From JAEZDP01 sp964430855 (GTDB lineage Bacteria; Acidobacteriota; Vicinamibacteria; Vicinamibacterales; Vicinamibacteraceae), in NCBI GenBank assembly GCA_964430855.1, contig CAYSHC010000092.1, forward strand, positions 1-15,485: a stretch of DNA of 15,485 bases, in the 5' to 3' direction. This document shows positions 6,859-12,762 of this stretch, one piece after another. The notes beneath the pieces are model-generated. The model did no database searches. It had not been told where the DNA came from and worked only from the letters and a program-made list of their open reading frames with translations. Position 1 is the stretch's first letter, and the number at the start of each line of letters is the position of its first letter. The translations under genes and the position numbers were made by a program.

Positions 6859-7728
6859 ATGTCTCCCGCCGAGGAACGGCTCCGCGCCGAGATCTGCGAG
6901 GTCGGCCGACGGCTCTACGCGCGCGGCTACGTCGCCTCCAACGACGGCAACATCAGCGTGCGGCTCGACGAGGGCCGCATCCTCGCCACGCCGACCAGCG
7001 TGTCGAAGGGGTTCATGACCCCCGACATGATGGTCATCACCGACCTGTCGGGGCAGCAGATCGCCGGCCACCGCAAGGCGTCGTCAGAGCTGCTGATGCA
7101 CCTGGCCGTCTACGAGGCGCGGCCCGACGTGCAGGCGGTGGTGCACGCGCACCCGCCGATGGCCACGGGCTTTGCCGTGGCCGGCATCCCGCTCGACCGG
7201 GCGGTGCTGGCCGAGGTGATCACGACGCTCGGCAGCGTGCCCATCGCGGCGTACGCGACGCCCTCGACCGCGGAGCTGCCCGCCGCCGTCCGGCGCTTCG
7301 TGCCCGCGCACGACGGGATGCTGCTGGCCAACCACGGCGCGCTCACGGTCGGCCGCGACCTGATGAACGCGTACTACAAAATGGAGACCATCGAGCACTT
7401 CGCGCACATCAGCCTCGTGGCGCGGATGCTCGGGGCCGAGCATCTGATCTCGCGCGAGGAGGTCGCACGGCTGCAGGCGCTGCGCGATCGGTACGGCATC
7501 GCCTCGCCTGCTGGCATCTGCACCGAGCCGACGCCGCCGGGCGACGAGCCCGTGAGCTGCCAGTACGTGGAGGCGCCCGAGAGCGCGGGCGAGCGCCTCG
7601 TGCGGACGTCGCCGCTGCCGCCTCCGGCACTCCCGGCGCCCGGCGCGGACGGTGAAATTCGGCTAACATACCGCGAGCTCACGGCCCTCATCGCCGACGC
7701 CGTCCGGCACGTGACCGGCGGACGCTGA
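6859..7728 (+). CDS. class II aldolase (fuculose/rhamnulose-phosphate type) with C-terminal encapsulation-like helix
   Basis: Zinc-dependent class II aldolase/adducin-family enzyme, 289 residues. The core (about 1-214) matches L-fuculose-1-phosphate aldolase: SNDGNISVR (27-35), ATPTSVSKG (43-51), SSEL with catalytic Glu 77, zinc ligands HAH (96, 98) and NHG (His 159), and AAYATPSTAEL with Tyr 132 where FucA has its catalytic tyrosine. This favours an aldolase over a ribulose-5-phosphate epimerase. The family norm is about 215 residues; here about 75 more follow: a Pro-rich linker (PLPPPALPAPGADG, 252-265) and an amphipathic helix (about 266-286, EIRLTYRELTALIADAVRHV). That linker-plus-helix layout is the classic encapsulation peptide of microcompartment cargo, and shell genes follow directly. 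Likely products would be dihydroxyacetone phosphate and an aldehyde such as lactaldehyde; the exact substrate is unproven. Confidence 0.92.
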   Translation: MSPAEERLRAEICEVGRRLYARGYVASNDGNISVRLDEGRILATPTSVSKGFMTPDMMVITDLSGQQIAGHRKASSELLMHLAVYEARPDVQAVVHAHPPMATGFAVAGIPLDRAVLAEVITTLGSVPIAAYATPSTAELPAAVRRFVPAHDGMLLANHGALTVGRDLMNAYYKMETIEHFAHISLVARMLGAEHLISREEVARLQALRDRYGIASPAGICTEPTPPGDEPVSCQYVEAPESAGERLVRTSPLPPPALPAPGADGEIRLTYRELTALIADAVRHVTGGR

Positions 7729-7799
7729 TGGCCCGGCGTGAGACCCGTGCCGCGCGCGCTGCCGGTCGCAGTGACAGCGCGGGCCAGCGAAGGAGCGAT

Positions 7800-7803
7800 G
7801 GAG
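7800..7803 (+). promoter_or_regulatory. ribosome binding site fixing the BMC-H start
   Basis: GGAG ends 5 bases before ATG at 7809. The same frame is open back to an ATG at 7728 that overlaps the aldolase stop, but that would add 27 basic, non-conserved residues before the normal BMC-H N-terminus. The site therefore supports the shorter start. Confidence 0.6.
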
Positions 7804-7808
7804 CGTTT

Positions 7809-8096
7809 ATGGGCGAAGCATTGGGCATGATCGAGACCAAGGGCCTCGTCGCGATGATCGAGGCGGCCGATGCCATGGTGAAGGCCGCCAAGGTCACGCT
7901 GGTGGGCTGGGAGAAGATCGGCGCCGGCTACGTGACGGCGGTGGTGCGTGGGGATGTCGCGGCCGTGAAGGCCGCCACCGATGCCGGAGCCGCGGCAGCG
8001 CGCCGCGTGGGCGAGCTCGTGTCGGTGCACGTCATTCCACGTCCTCACAGCAACCTGGAGGACGTGCTGCCTATCGGCAAGGCCGCCGTCAAGTGA
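7809..8096 (+). CDS. BMC-H microcompartment shell protein (hexamer)
   Basis: Single Pfam00936-type BMC domain of 95 residues, forming hexagonal tiles of a protein-shelled organelle. The sequence follows the PduA/EutM/CcmK pattern: EALGMIETKGLVAMIEAADAM, VKAAKVTLVGWEKIGAGYVT with the edge Lys (about residue 28) and the central pore loop KIGAG (36-40), VVRGDVAAVKAATDAGAAAA, and ELVSVHVIPRPH. A KIGAG pore with small residues resembles shells passing small polar metabolites. It is the only BMC-H gene in the window and no tandem-domain BMC-T gene is present. Its TGA overlaps the GTG start of the first pentamer gene, so the two are translationally coupled. Assignment is very secure; metabolite specificity is inference. 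Confidence 0.97.
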   Translation: MGEALGMIETKGLVAMIEAADAMVKAAKVTLVGWEKIGAGYVTAVVRGDVAAVKAATDAGAAAARRVGELVSVHVIPRPHSNLEDVLPIGKAAVK

Positions 8097-8359
8097 TCCT
8101 GGCCAGGGTCGTCGGTACGGTGGTGGCGACCCGCAAGGACGACCGCCTCGTCAGCGCCAAGCTGCTGCTGACCCGTCCCGTGACGCCCGACGGGACGATC
8201 GACGGCGGTCACCTCGTGGCCGTCGACACCGTGGATGCCGGCGTCGGCGAGACCGTCCTCATCGTCAGCGGCAGCTCGGCCCGCATGGCCGACGGCCTGA
8301 AGGACACGCCCGTCGACGCCGCCATCGTCGGCATCGTCGACAGCGTGTCGGTCGCCTGA
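8093..8359 (+). CDS. BMC-P (EutN/CcmL) vertex protein, copy 1
   Basis: An 88-residue EutN/CcmL-family protein that would form pentamers capping the vertices of the shell. It shows the family frame: ARVVGTVVATRKDDRL at the N-terminus, SAKLLLTRPV, the middle VDAGVGETVLIVSGSSAR, and the closing PVDAAIVGIVDSV. The GTG start at 8093 overlaps the BMC-H stop (GTGA), and the N-terminal strand would be lost with any later start. Compared with the other two copies its central turn is VGETV rather than PGERV and its acidic VTPDGTIDGG loop is distinct, suggesting specialised placement or assembly role. Confidence 0.95.
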   Translation: MILARVVGTVVATRKDDRLVSAKLLLTRPVTPDGTIDGGHLVAVDTVDAGVGETVLIVSGSSARMADGLKDTPVDAAIVGIVDSVSVA

Positions 8360-8368
8360 GGCAGCGCG

Positions 8369-8635
8369 ATGCACCTCGCGCGCGTCCTCGGCAGCGTCGT
8401 CTGCACCCGGAAGAACGCCAGCCTCGACGGCGTCCCGCTGCTGCTCGTGCAGCCCATCAGGCAGGACGGCACCGACGTCGGCCGCGCCCTCGTGGCCACC
8501 GACGCCACGGGCGCCGGCCCGGGCGAGCGCGTCTTCTTCGTCCGGGGCAGCGAGGCGTCGTTCCCGTTCCATCCCAGGGTCGTGCCCACCGACGCCAGCA
8601 TCGTCGGCATCGTCGACAGGTACGATACGGAGTGA
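8369..8635 (+). CDS. BMC-P (EutN/CcmL) vertex protein, copy 2
   Basis: Second pentamer-forming paralogue, also 88 residues. Matching blocks are LARVLGSVVCTRKNASLDG, PLLLVQPIRQDG, TGAGPGERVFFVRGSEAS and PTDASIVGIVDRY. The ATG at 8369 is preceded by GAGG at 8358-8361, seven bases away, and lies 9 bp after the copy 1 stop. It differs from its neighbours in having Cys in the first strand and a FPFHPR segment where the others have a short Gly/Lys-rich turn. It is clearly an ancient paralogue and not a recent duplicate, since identity to copies 1 and 3 is confined to the structural core. Confidence 0.95.
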   Translation: MHLARVLGSVVCTRKNASLDGVPLLLVQPIRQDGTDVGRALVATDATGAGPGERVFFVRGSEASFPFHPRVVPTDASIVGIVDRYDTE

Positions 8636-8642
8636 CCCGGCC

Positions 8643-8912
8643 GTGCTGACAGGCACCGTCGTCGGCACCGTCGTCGCCACGCGGAAGCACCCGAAGCTGC
8701 TCGGCGCGAAGCTGCTGCTCGTCCAGCCGGACGCCGTGGCCGGAGGCGCGAGGCCGCCGGCCGTGCTCGCCATCGACTCGGTGGGCGCCGGTCCCGGCGA
8801 GCGCGTGCTCTGCGTCATCGAGGGCCGCGCGGCAGGCCAGGCGCTCGGGCGCAAGGGCGCGCCGGTGGACGCCGCGATCGTGGGCATCATCGACGCGGTC
8901 ACGGAGGAGTGA
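8643..8912 (+). CDS. BMC-P (EutN/CcmL) vertex protein, copy 3
   Basis: Third pentamer-forming paralogue, 89 residues, with TGTVVGTVVATRKHPKLLG, AKLLLVQPDAV, VGAGPGERVLCVIEGRAA and PVDAAIVGIIDAV. The GTG start at 8643 has GGAG ten bases upstream (8629-8632) and gives the expected N-terminus. Its TGA stop overlaps the ATG of the next small gene (TGATG). Three different BMC-P proteins with a single BMC-H is also the pentamer count reported for planctomycete/verrucomicrobial fucose-rhamnose microcompartments, which likewise use a class II aldolase; that parallel is knowledge of the family, not something the sequence proves. Confidence 0.95.
   Translation: MLTGTVVGTVVATRKHPKLLGAKLLLVQPDAVAGGARPPAVLAIDSVGAGPGERVLCVIEGRAAGQALGRKGAPVDAAIVGIIDAVTEE
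8903..8909 (+). promoter_or_regulatory. strong ribosome binding site for the 72-residue BMC-associated protein
   Basis: GGAGGAG is the best Shine-Dalgarno sequence in the microcompartment cluster. It precedes a GTG at 8909 and an ATG at 8912; spacing favours ATG 8912, which also makes a TGATG overlap with the stop of the preceding gene. A strong site for such a small gene suggests high expression. Confidence 0.55.
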
Positions 8913-9130
8913 TGGACGAAGCGACGCTGCGGCGGATCGTGCGCGAGGCGGTGGCGCGGCACCTCCAGCAGGGGGCGCCGCCTGCCCGGCAGGCGCCGGT
9001 GCCGTCCGACACGGCGCGCCATCCGAGCCACGGGCGGTTCGCGCTGGCGCCGTCGCCCGACGGCGCCTGCATCGTGGAGCCTGCCGTCCGCTGCACGCAC
9101 TGCGGCTTCTGCCAGTCGATGGGACACTGA
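8912..9130 (+). CDS. small protein: encapsulation-like helix plus four-cysteine tail
   Basis: A 72-residue protein not recognised as a named family. Residues 1-20 (MDEATLRRIVREAVARHLQQ) make an amphipathic helix of the kind that targets enzymes into microcompartments. A Pro/Ala-rich linker follows (GAPPARQAPVPSD, 21-33), then a C-terminal part with Cys 53, Cys 61, Cys 64 and Cys 67 (GACIVEPAVRCTHCGFCQ), ending in SMGH. The C-x7-C-x2-C-x2-C pattern could hold zinc or an iron-sulfur cluster. It lies inside the shell operon with a strong ribosome binding site, so lumen delivery is a reasonable inference: an electron carrier, metal site or scaffold. It is too short to be a conventional enzyme. 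The alternative start GTG 8909 adds one residue only. Confidence 0.85.
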   Translation: MDEATLRRIVREAVARHLQQGAPPARQAPVPSDTARHPSHGRFALAPSPDGACIVEPAVRCTHCGFCQSMGH

Positions 9131-9135
9131 GCCTC

Positions 9136-10125
9136 ATGTCACGACCCCGCGTCTTCGTCTCGCGCCGCCTCTTCGACGAAACCCTCGCGATGCTCGCCGA
9201 GCACGCCGACCTCGACGTCTTCGAGGACCCGGGCGGCCCGTCGCCCGAGCAGCTCGCCGCACGCGCCCAAGGCTGCGCCGGCGTCATCGTGCAGGGCACC
9301 GACGCGATCGACGCGGCCTTCCTCGACGCCGTGCCGGGGCTGCGCATCGTCGCCAACGTGGCGGTGGGCTACAACAACATCGACGTCGAGGCGGCCGCGG
9401 CCCGCAAGGTGGTGGTCACCAACACGCCCGGCGTCCTCGACGAGGCGTGCGCCGCGCTGACGTGGGGGCTCATCCTCGGCATCACGCGGCGTCTGAACGA
9501 GGGCGAGCGCATCCTCCGCGCCGGCAGGTGGGAGGGCTTCGCGCTCGACTTCCTGCTCGGCACCGACCTGGTCGGCAAGCAGCTCGGCATCGTGGGCATG
9601 GGCCGCATCGGGCAGAACGTCGCGGCCAAGGCCCTGGCGTTCGGCATGCGCGTGGCGTACCTGCGCTCGCCGCGGCGGCCCGACGAGCAGCTGGCCGGCC
9701 CCGACGGCACGCCGTACACGCCGATGGACTTCGAGACGCTGCTCCGGACGTCCGACATCGTCTCGCTGCACGTGCCGCTGACCAGCGAGACGCGGCACAT
9801 GATCAACCGCCGGACGCTGCCGCTGATGAAGCCGACGGCCTACCTCGTGAACATGGCGCGGGGACCGGTGGTCGAGGAGGCCGCGCTGGTGGACGCCCTC
9901 GAGCAGCGGGTCATCGCCGGCGCGGCGCTCGACGTGTACGAGCTCGAGCCCAAGGTGCACCCGGGCCTGCTCCGGTTCGAGAACGTCCTCCTGGCGCCGC
10001 ACCTCGGCAGCGCCACGCGCGAGACCCGCACGGCGATGTGCAACCTCGCCGCGCGCAACGTCATCGAGGTGCTCGAGGGCCGGCCGCCGGTGACGCCCGT
10101 CCAGGGAAGCTACGTCGATGGCTGA
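9136..10125 (+). CDS. D-2-hydroxyacid dehydrogenase (glyoxylate/hydroxypyruvate reductase type)
   Basis: NAD(P)-dependent interconversion of a 2-oxoacid and a D-2-hydroxyacid. The 329-residue protein has the Rossmann motif GIVGMGRIGQ (151-160), the signature LVNMARGPVVEE with substrate-binding Arg 242, catalytic Glu 271 in YELEP and catalytic His 289 in APHLGSAT. The residues after the second strand, YLRSPRRP, are positively charged, which would suit NADP(H). Glyoxylate/hydroxypyruvate reductases and 2-ketogluconate reductases are the closest look-alikes; sequence alone does not pick one. It begins 5 bp after the small cysteine protein, so it belongs to the microcompartment operon and may recycle cofactor or consume a 2-oxoacid product. 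It has no visible encapsulation extension. Its 3' end overlaps nth by 8 bp. Confidence 0.93.
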   Translation: MSRPRVFVSRRLFDETLAMLAEHADLDVFEDPGGPSPEQLAARAQGCAGVIVQGTDAIDAAFLDAVPGLRIVANVAVGYNNIDVEAAAARKVVVTNTPGVLDEACAALTWGLILGITRRLNEGERILRAGRWEGFALDFLLGTDLVGKQLGIVGMGRIGQNVAAKALAFGMRVAYLRSPRRPDEQLAGPDGTPYTPMDFETLLRTSDIVSLHVPLTSETRHMINRRTLPLMKPTAYLVNMARGPVVEEAALVDALEQRVIAGAALDVYELEPKVHPGLLRFENVLLAPHLGSATRETRTAMCNLAARNVIEVLEGRPPVTPVQGSYVDG

Positions 10126-10846
10126 AGCCGTCGGCCGCATGGCCCTCCGGGCTGGCGCGCAGGCGCAGCCCGTCGTGCGCGACCCGCTGCCCGTCGTCCC
10201 CGCGCTGCGCACGCTGCGCCGCGCCATCCGCTCGATGGAGGTGCCGGCGATCGAGAAGATCGCCGACGAGCTCATGGGCGACGCGTTCCACGTGCTGATC
10301 TCGACGCTCCTCTCCGCCCAGACGAAGGACGCGGTGACGCTGGCGGCGTCGATGCGCCTGTTCGCCGTGGCGTCCACCCCCGAGGCGATGGCGCGCCTGT
10401 CGCCCGCGCGCGTCGAGAAGCTGATCTACCCGGTGAGCTTCTACCGCACGAAGGCGGTGCACGTCGTGGAGTGCGCGCGGCGGATCGTGAGGGAGTTCGG
10501 CGGCCGCGTGCCCGACACGATGGAGCAGCTGCTGACGCTGCCCGGCGTCGGGCGCAAGACGGCGAACCTGACGCTCATCGTCGCGTGCCGCAGCCGCGAC
10601 AACATCTGCGTCGACACGCATGTCCACCGCATCGCGAACCGGTTCGGCTGGGTGCGCACCCGGACGCCGGAGCAGACCGAGCAGGCGCTCTACCGCGTCG
10701 TGCCGAAGCGCTGGTGGGCCGACGTGAACCTGTACCTCGTCACGTGGGGTCAGCACGTGTGCAAGCCCGTGTACCCGAGGTGCCCGCGGTGCGTGCTGGC
10801 GCCCGCCTGCCCGCGCATCGGCGTCACGCGCGAGTCGCGGGCATGA
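10118..10846 (+). CDS. nth: endonuclease III (DNA glycosylase/AP lyase)
   Basis: Removes oxidised pyrimidines and cuts abasic sites in base-excision repair. The 242-residue protein has the helix-hairpin-helix LPGVGRKTANL (141-151) with catalytic Lys 147, the catalytic Asp 166 in CVDTHVHRIANRFGW, and a complete [4Fe-4S] loop Cys 215-x6-Cys 222-x2-Cys 225-x5-Cys 231. It carries about 25 extra N-terminal residues compared with the E. coli protein; a later start such as the Met at residue 8 is possible. It overlaps the preceding dehydrogenase by 8 bp and the following gene by ATGA, so it is translationally coupled on both sides although its job is unrelated to them. Confidence 0.95.
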   Translation: MAEAVGRMALRAGAQAQPVVRDPLPVVPALRTLRRAIRSMEVPAIEKIADELMGDAFHVLISTLLSAQTKDAVTLAASMRLFAVASTPEAMARLSPARVEKLIYPVSFYRTKAVHVVECARRIVREFGGRVPDTMEQLLTLPGVGRKTANLTLIVACRSRDNICVDTHVHRIANRFGWVRTRTPEQTEQALYRVVPKRWWADVNLYLVTWGQHVCKPVYPRCPRCVLAPACPRIGVTRESRA

Positions 10847-12006
10847 CGAGGCGGCTGACCCGACGTGACTTCGGGCGGCGCGTGGCTCAGGCGGGGTTGG
10901 CCGCCGCCGTCGTGCCGCCGTTGCGAGCATCCATGAGCCAGACAGGCCCGTCCTCCGACCCCCGCATCGTCCGTTCGGCCTCGCCGAGCAACCTCGAGGC
11001 CGACTTCGGCGCGCTCGACAGCTACATCACGCCGGTGCCACAGCACTACGTGAGGAACCACTTCCCCGTACCGGACGTGCACGCCGCGTCGTGGCGGCTG
11101 CGCGTCGAGGGCGCCGTCGCACGGGCGCTGTCGCTGTCGCTTGCCGAACTGCGCGAGCTGCCGGCCGTGACGCGCACGGTGACGCTCGAGTGCGCGGGCA
11201 ACGGCCGGCTGCTGCTGACGCCGAAGGTTCCCGGCGTGCAGTGGGAGCGCGGCGCGGTCAGCACTGCCGAGTGGACGGGCGTGTCCGTTGACGTGCTGCT
11301 CGAACGTGCCGGCCTGCGCGAGGACGCCGTAGACCTGGTCGGCGAAGGTCTCGACGTGGGCGAGCCGGGCGGCACGCCGCGTCCGGTCGGCGAGATCAGC
11401 TATCACCGCGGGCTGCCGGTGGGCGAGGCGCGGCGCCGCGGCGTGCTGGTGGCCTACGCGATGAACGGCGCGCCCCTGGAGCCGCTGCACGGCGCCCCGG
11501 CGCGCCTCGTCGTGCCGGGCGCGTACGGGATGGCCTCCGTGAAGTGGCTGTCGCGCCTCATCGTCACGGACACGCCGTTTGACGGCTACTGGCAAACGAT
11601 CGATTACGCGTACTGGGACCGCTCGGGGCCCTTCCCGCAGCGTCGCCCGCTGCCCGGCATCCAGGTCAAGTCGCTCGTCGCGCAGCCGTGGACCGGCGCC
11701 ACCGTCGAGCGCGGCGCCCGCGTCGCCGTGAGGGGCGCGGCGTGGAGCGAGGGCGCCATCACGCGCGTCGAGGTGAGCACGGACGGCGGCACGCGCTGGA
11801 GCGACGCGACGCTCGAGGACGAGCCCGTGCCAGGCGTCTGGCGTCGCTGGCGGCACGAGTGGACGGCACCCGCGGCGGCGGGCGACGTGACGCTGATGTC
11901 GCGGGCCACCGACAGCCTGGGCCGCACGCAGCCCATGGAGCGGAACCCGGACTACGGCACGTACGTCATCCACCACGTCGTCCCCGTGACCGTCCACGTC
12001 AGGTAG
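10843..12006 (+). CDS. Tat-exported sulfite-oxidase-like molybdopterin oxidoreductase
   Basis: A 387-residue protein with a twin-arginine signal (TRRDF at residues 6-10, then a weakly hydrophobic AQAGLAAAVVPPL), pointing to folded export to the periplasm. The molybdopterin domain (about 45-260) contains VTLECAGNGR with Cys 117 as the expected molybdenum ligand, and YGMASVKWLSRL near its end; the C-terminal dimerisation domain (about 270-383) is of the Mo-co_dimer type, with ITRVEVSTDGGTRWSDA and a YGTYVIHHV close. There is no haem b domain and no cytochrome c partner nearby, as in bacterial SorT-type sulfite dehydrogenases. Sulfite is the likely but unproven substrate. ATG at 10843 overlaps the nth stop and places the Tat motif at the N-terminus. 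Confidence 0.9.
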   Translation: MTRRLTRRDFGRRVAQAGLAAAVVPPLRASMSQTGPSSDPRIVRSASPSNLEADFGALDSYITPVPQHYVRNHFPVPDVHAASWRLRVEGAVARALSLSLAELRELPAVTRTVTLECAGNGRLLLTPKVPGVQWERGAVSTAEWTGVSVDVLLERAGLREDAVDLVGEGLDVGEPGGTPRPVGEISYHRGLPVGEARRRGVLVAYAMNGAPLEPLHGAPARLVVPGAYGMASVKWLSRLIVTDTPFDGYWQTIDYAYWDRSGPFPQRRPLPGIQVKSLVAQPWTGATVERGARVAVRGAAWSEGAITRVEVSTDGGTRWSDATLEDEPVPGVWRRWRHEWTAPAAAGDVTLMSRATDSLGRTQPMERNPDYGTYVIHHVVPVTVHVR

Positions 12007-12061
12007 GGACGCGCCTCGACCTCGCCTGCCGCGGCCGGCGAATCACGACGGGTGTATCTGC

Positions 12062-12532
12062 ATGACGAGCCGCCATACCGCACGTGTTGTCTGGACGCGC
12101 GACGACGCGCCGTTCACGGACCTTCGCTACCCGCGCGCCCACCGCTGGCACTTCGACGGCGGGGCCGAGGTGCGGGCGTCCTCGTCGCCGCACTCGGTGC
12201 GCGTGCCGCTCTCCGACCCGGCGGCCGTCGACCCGGAGGAAGCGTTCGTCGCGTCGCTCTCGAGCTGCCACATGCTGTGGTTCCTCGCCCTCGCCGCGAA
12301 GCGCGGCTTCGTCGTCGAGCGCTACGACGACAACGCCGGGGGCACGCTCGCGCCGGACGCGGCCGGGCGCAAGGCCATGACCACCGTCGTGCTGCGGCCC
12401 GCCATCACGTGGGCGGGCCAGGCACCTGACGCCGAGACGATCGCGGCCCTGCACGAGGCCGCGCACCACGAGTGCTATATCGCCAATTCGGTGACCACCC
12501 GCATCGTGGTGGAGCCCGCGGAGCCGGCCTGA
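12062..12532 (+). CDS. OsmC/Ohr-family peroxide-reducing protein
   Basis: Cysteine-based peroxidase family protein of 156 residues that would detoxify organic hydroperoxides. The paired redox cysteines are present: Cys 69 in EAFVASLSSCHMLWFL and Cys 138 in EAAHHECYIANSV, with the acidic residues of DPEEAF just before the first. The sequence resembles the YhfA/OsmC-like branch more than classic Ohr, so the preferred substrate is unclear. It starts 55 bp after the molybdoenzyme gene; a TATCTG hexamer sits two bases ahead of the ATG, but no full promoter is evident. Co-directional with its neighbours but not tightly coupled. Confidence 0.9.
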   Translation: MTSRHTARVVWTRDDAPFTDLRYPRAHRWHFDGGAEVRASSSPHSVRVPLSDPAAVDPEEAFVASLSSCHMLWFLALAAKRGFVVERYDDNAGGTLAPDAAGRKAMTTVVLRPAITWAGQAPDAETIAALHEAAHHECYIANSVTTRIVVEPAEPA

Positions 12533-12762
12533 GCCGGAAGCATCCATGCAGTCTCGCCGCTCACTGCGAGCACACGCTCGTCGTCACGGCTCCCGTCCCG
12601 TCGTGCTCACCGGCACGCACGCGGCCTGACGCGCGACGCGGCCCGCCGCGACACGCGCGTGCCGCCGCCGCGAGGCAGGGGCGGCGTGCTGCCCGCGCGG
12701 CACTCGCTGTTGCCGTCAACGGGGCGACAGGTGCACAGTGCGACGAGAGGTCGCGCGCGCCC
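12533..12762. other. 230-bp intergenic region
   Basis: The longest gap in the window, between the OsmC-family gene and the carbonic anhydrase gene. It is GC-rich with no convincing small gene. A 5-bp hairpin (CGAGC, loop ACAC, GCTCG) lies at 12567-12580 with no T tract. GAGAGG at 12745-12750 could serve as a distant ribosome binding site. The carbonic anhydrase frame stays open upstream across the gap, but the encoded residues are Arg/Ala-rich and unlike the enzyme. No promoter can be pinned down. Confidence 0.6.

Noticed and set aside
7728..8096. Longer BMC-H start overlapping the aldolase stop (TGATG)
   Set aside because: The extra 27 residues are Arg-rich and unlike any BMC-H N-terminus, while ATG 7809 has GGAG at proper spacing. 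Not impossible, but less likely.
12567..12580. Small hairpin after the OsmC-family gene as a terminator
   Set aside because: The stem is only 5 bp and no T tract follows; such stems are expected by chance in sequence this GC-rich.
12472..12762. Upstream extension of the carbonic anhydrase frame
   Set aside because: The residues are Arg/Ala/Pro-rich without similarity to the enzyme, and the frame overlaps the OsmC-family gene.
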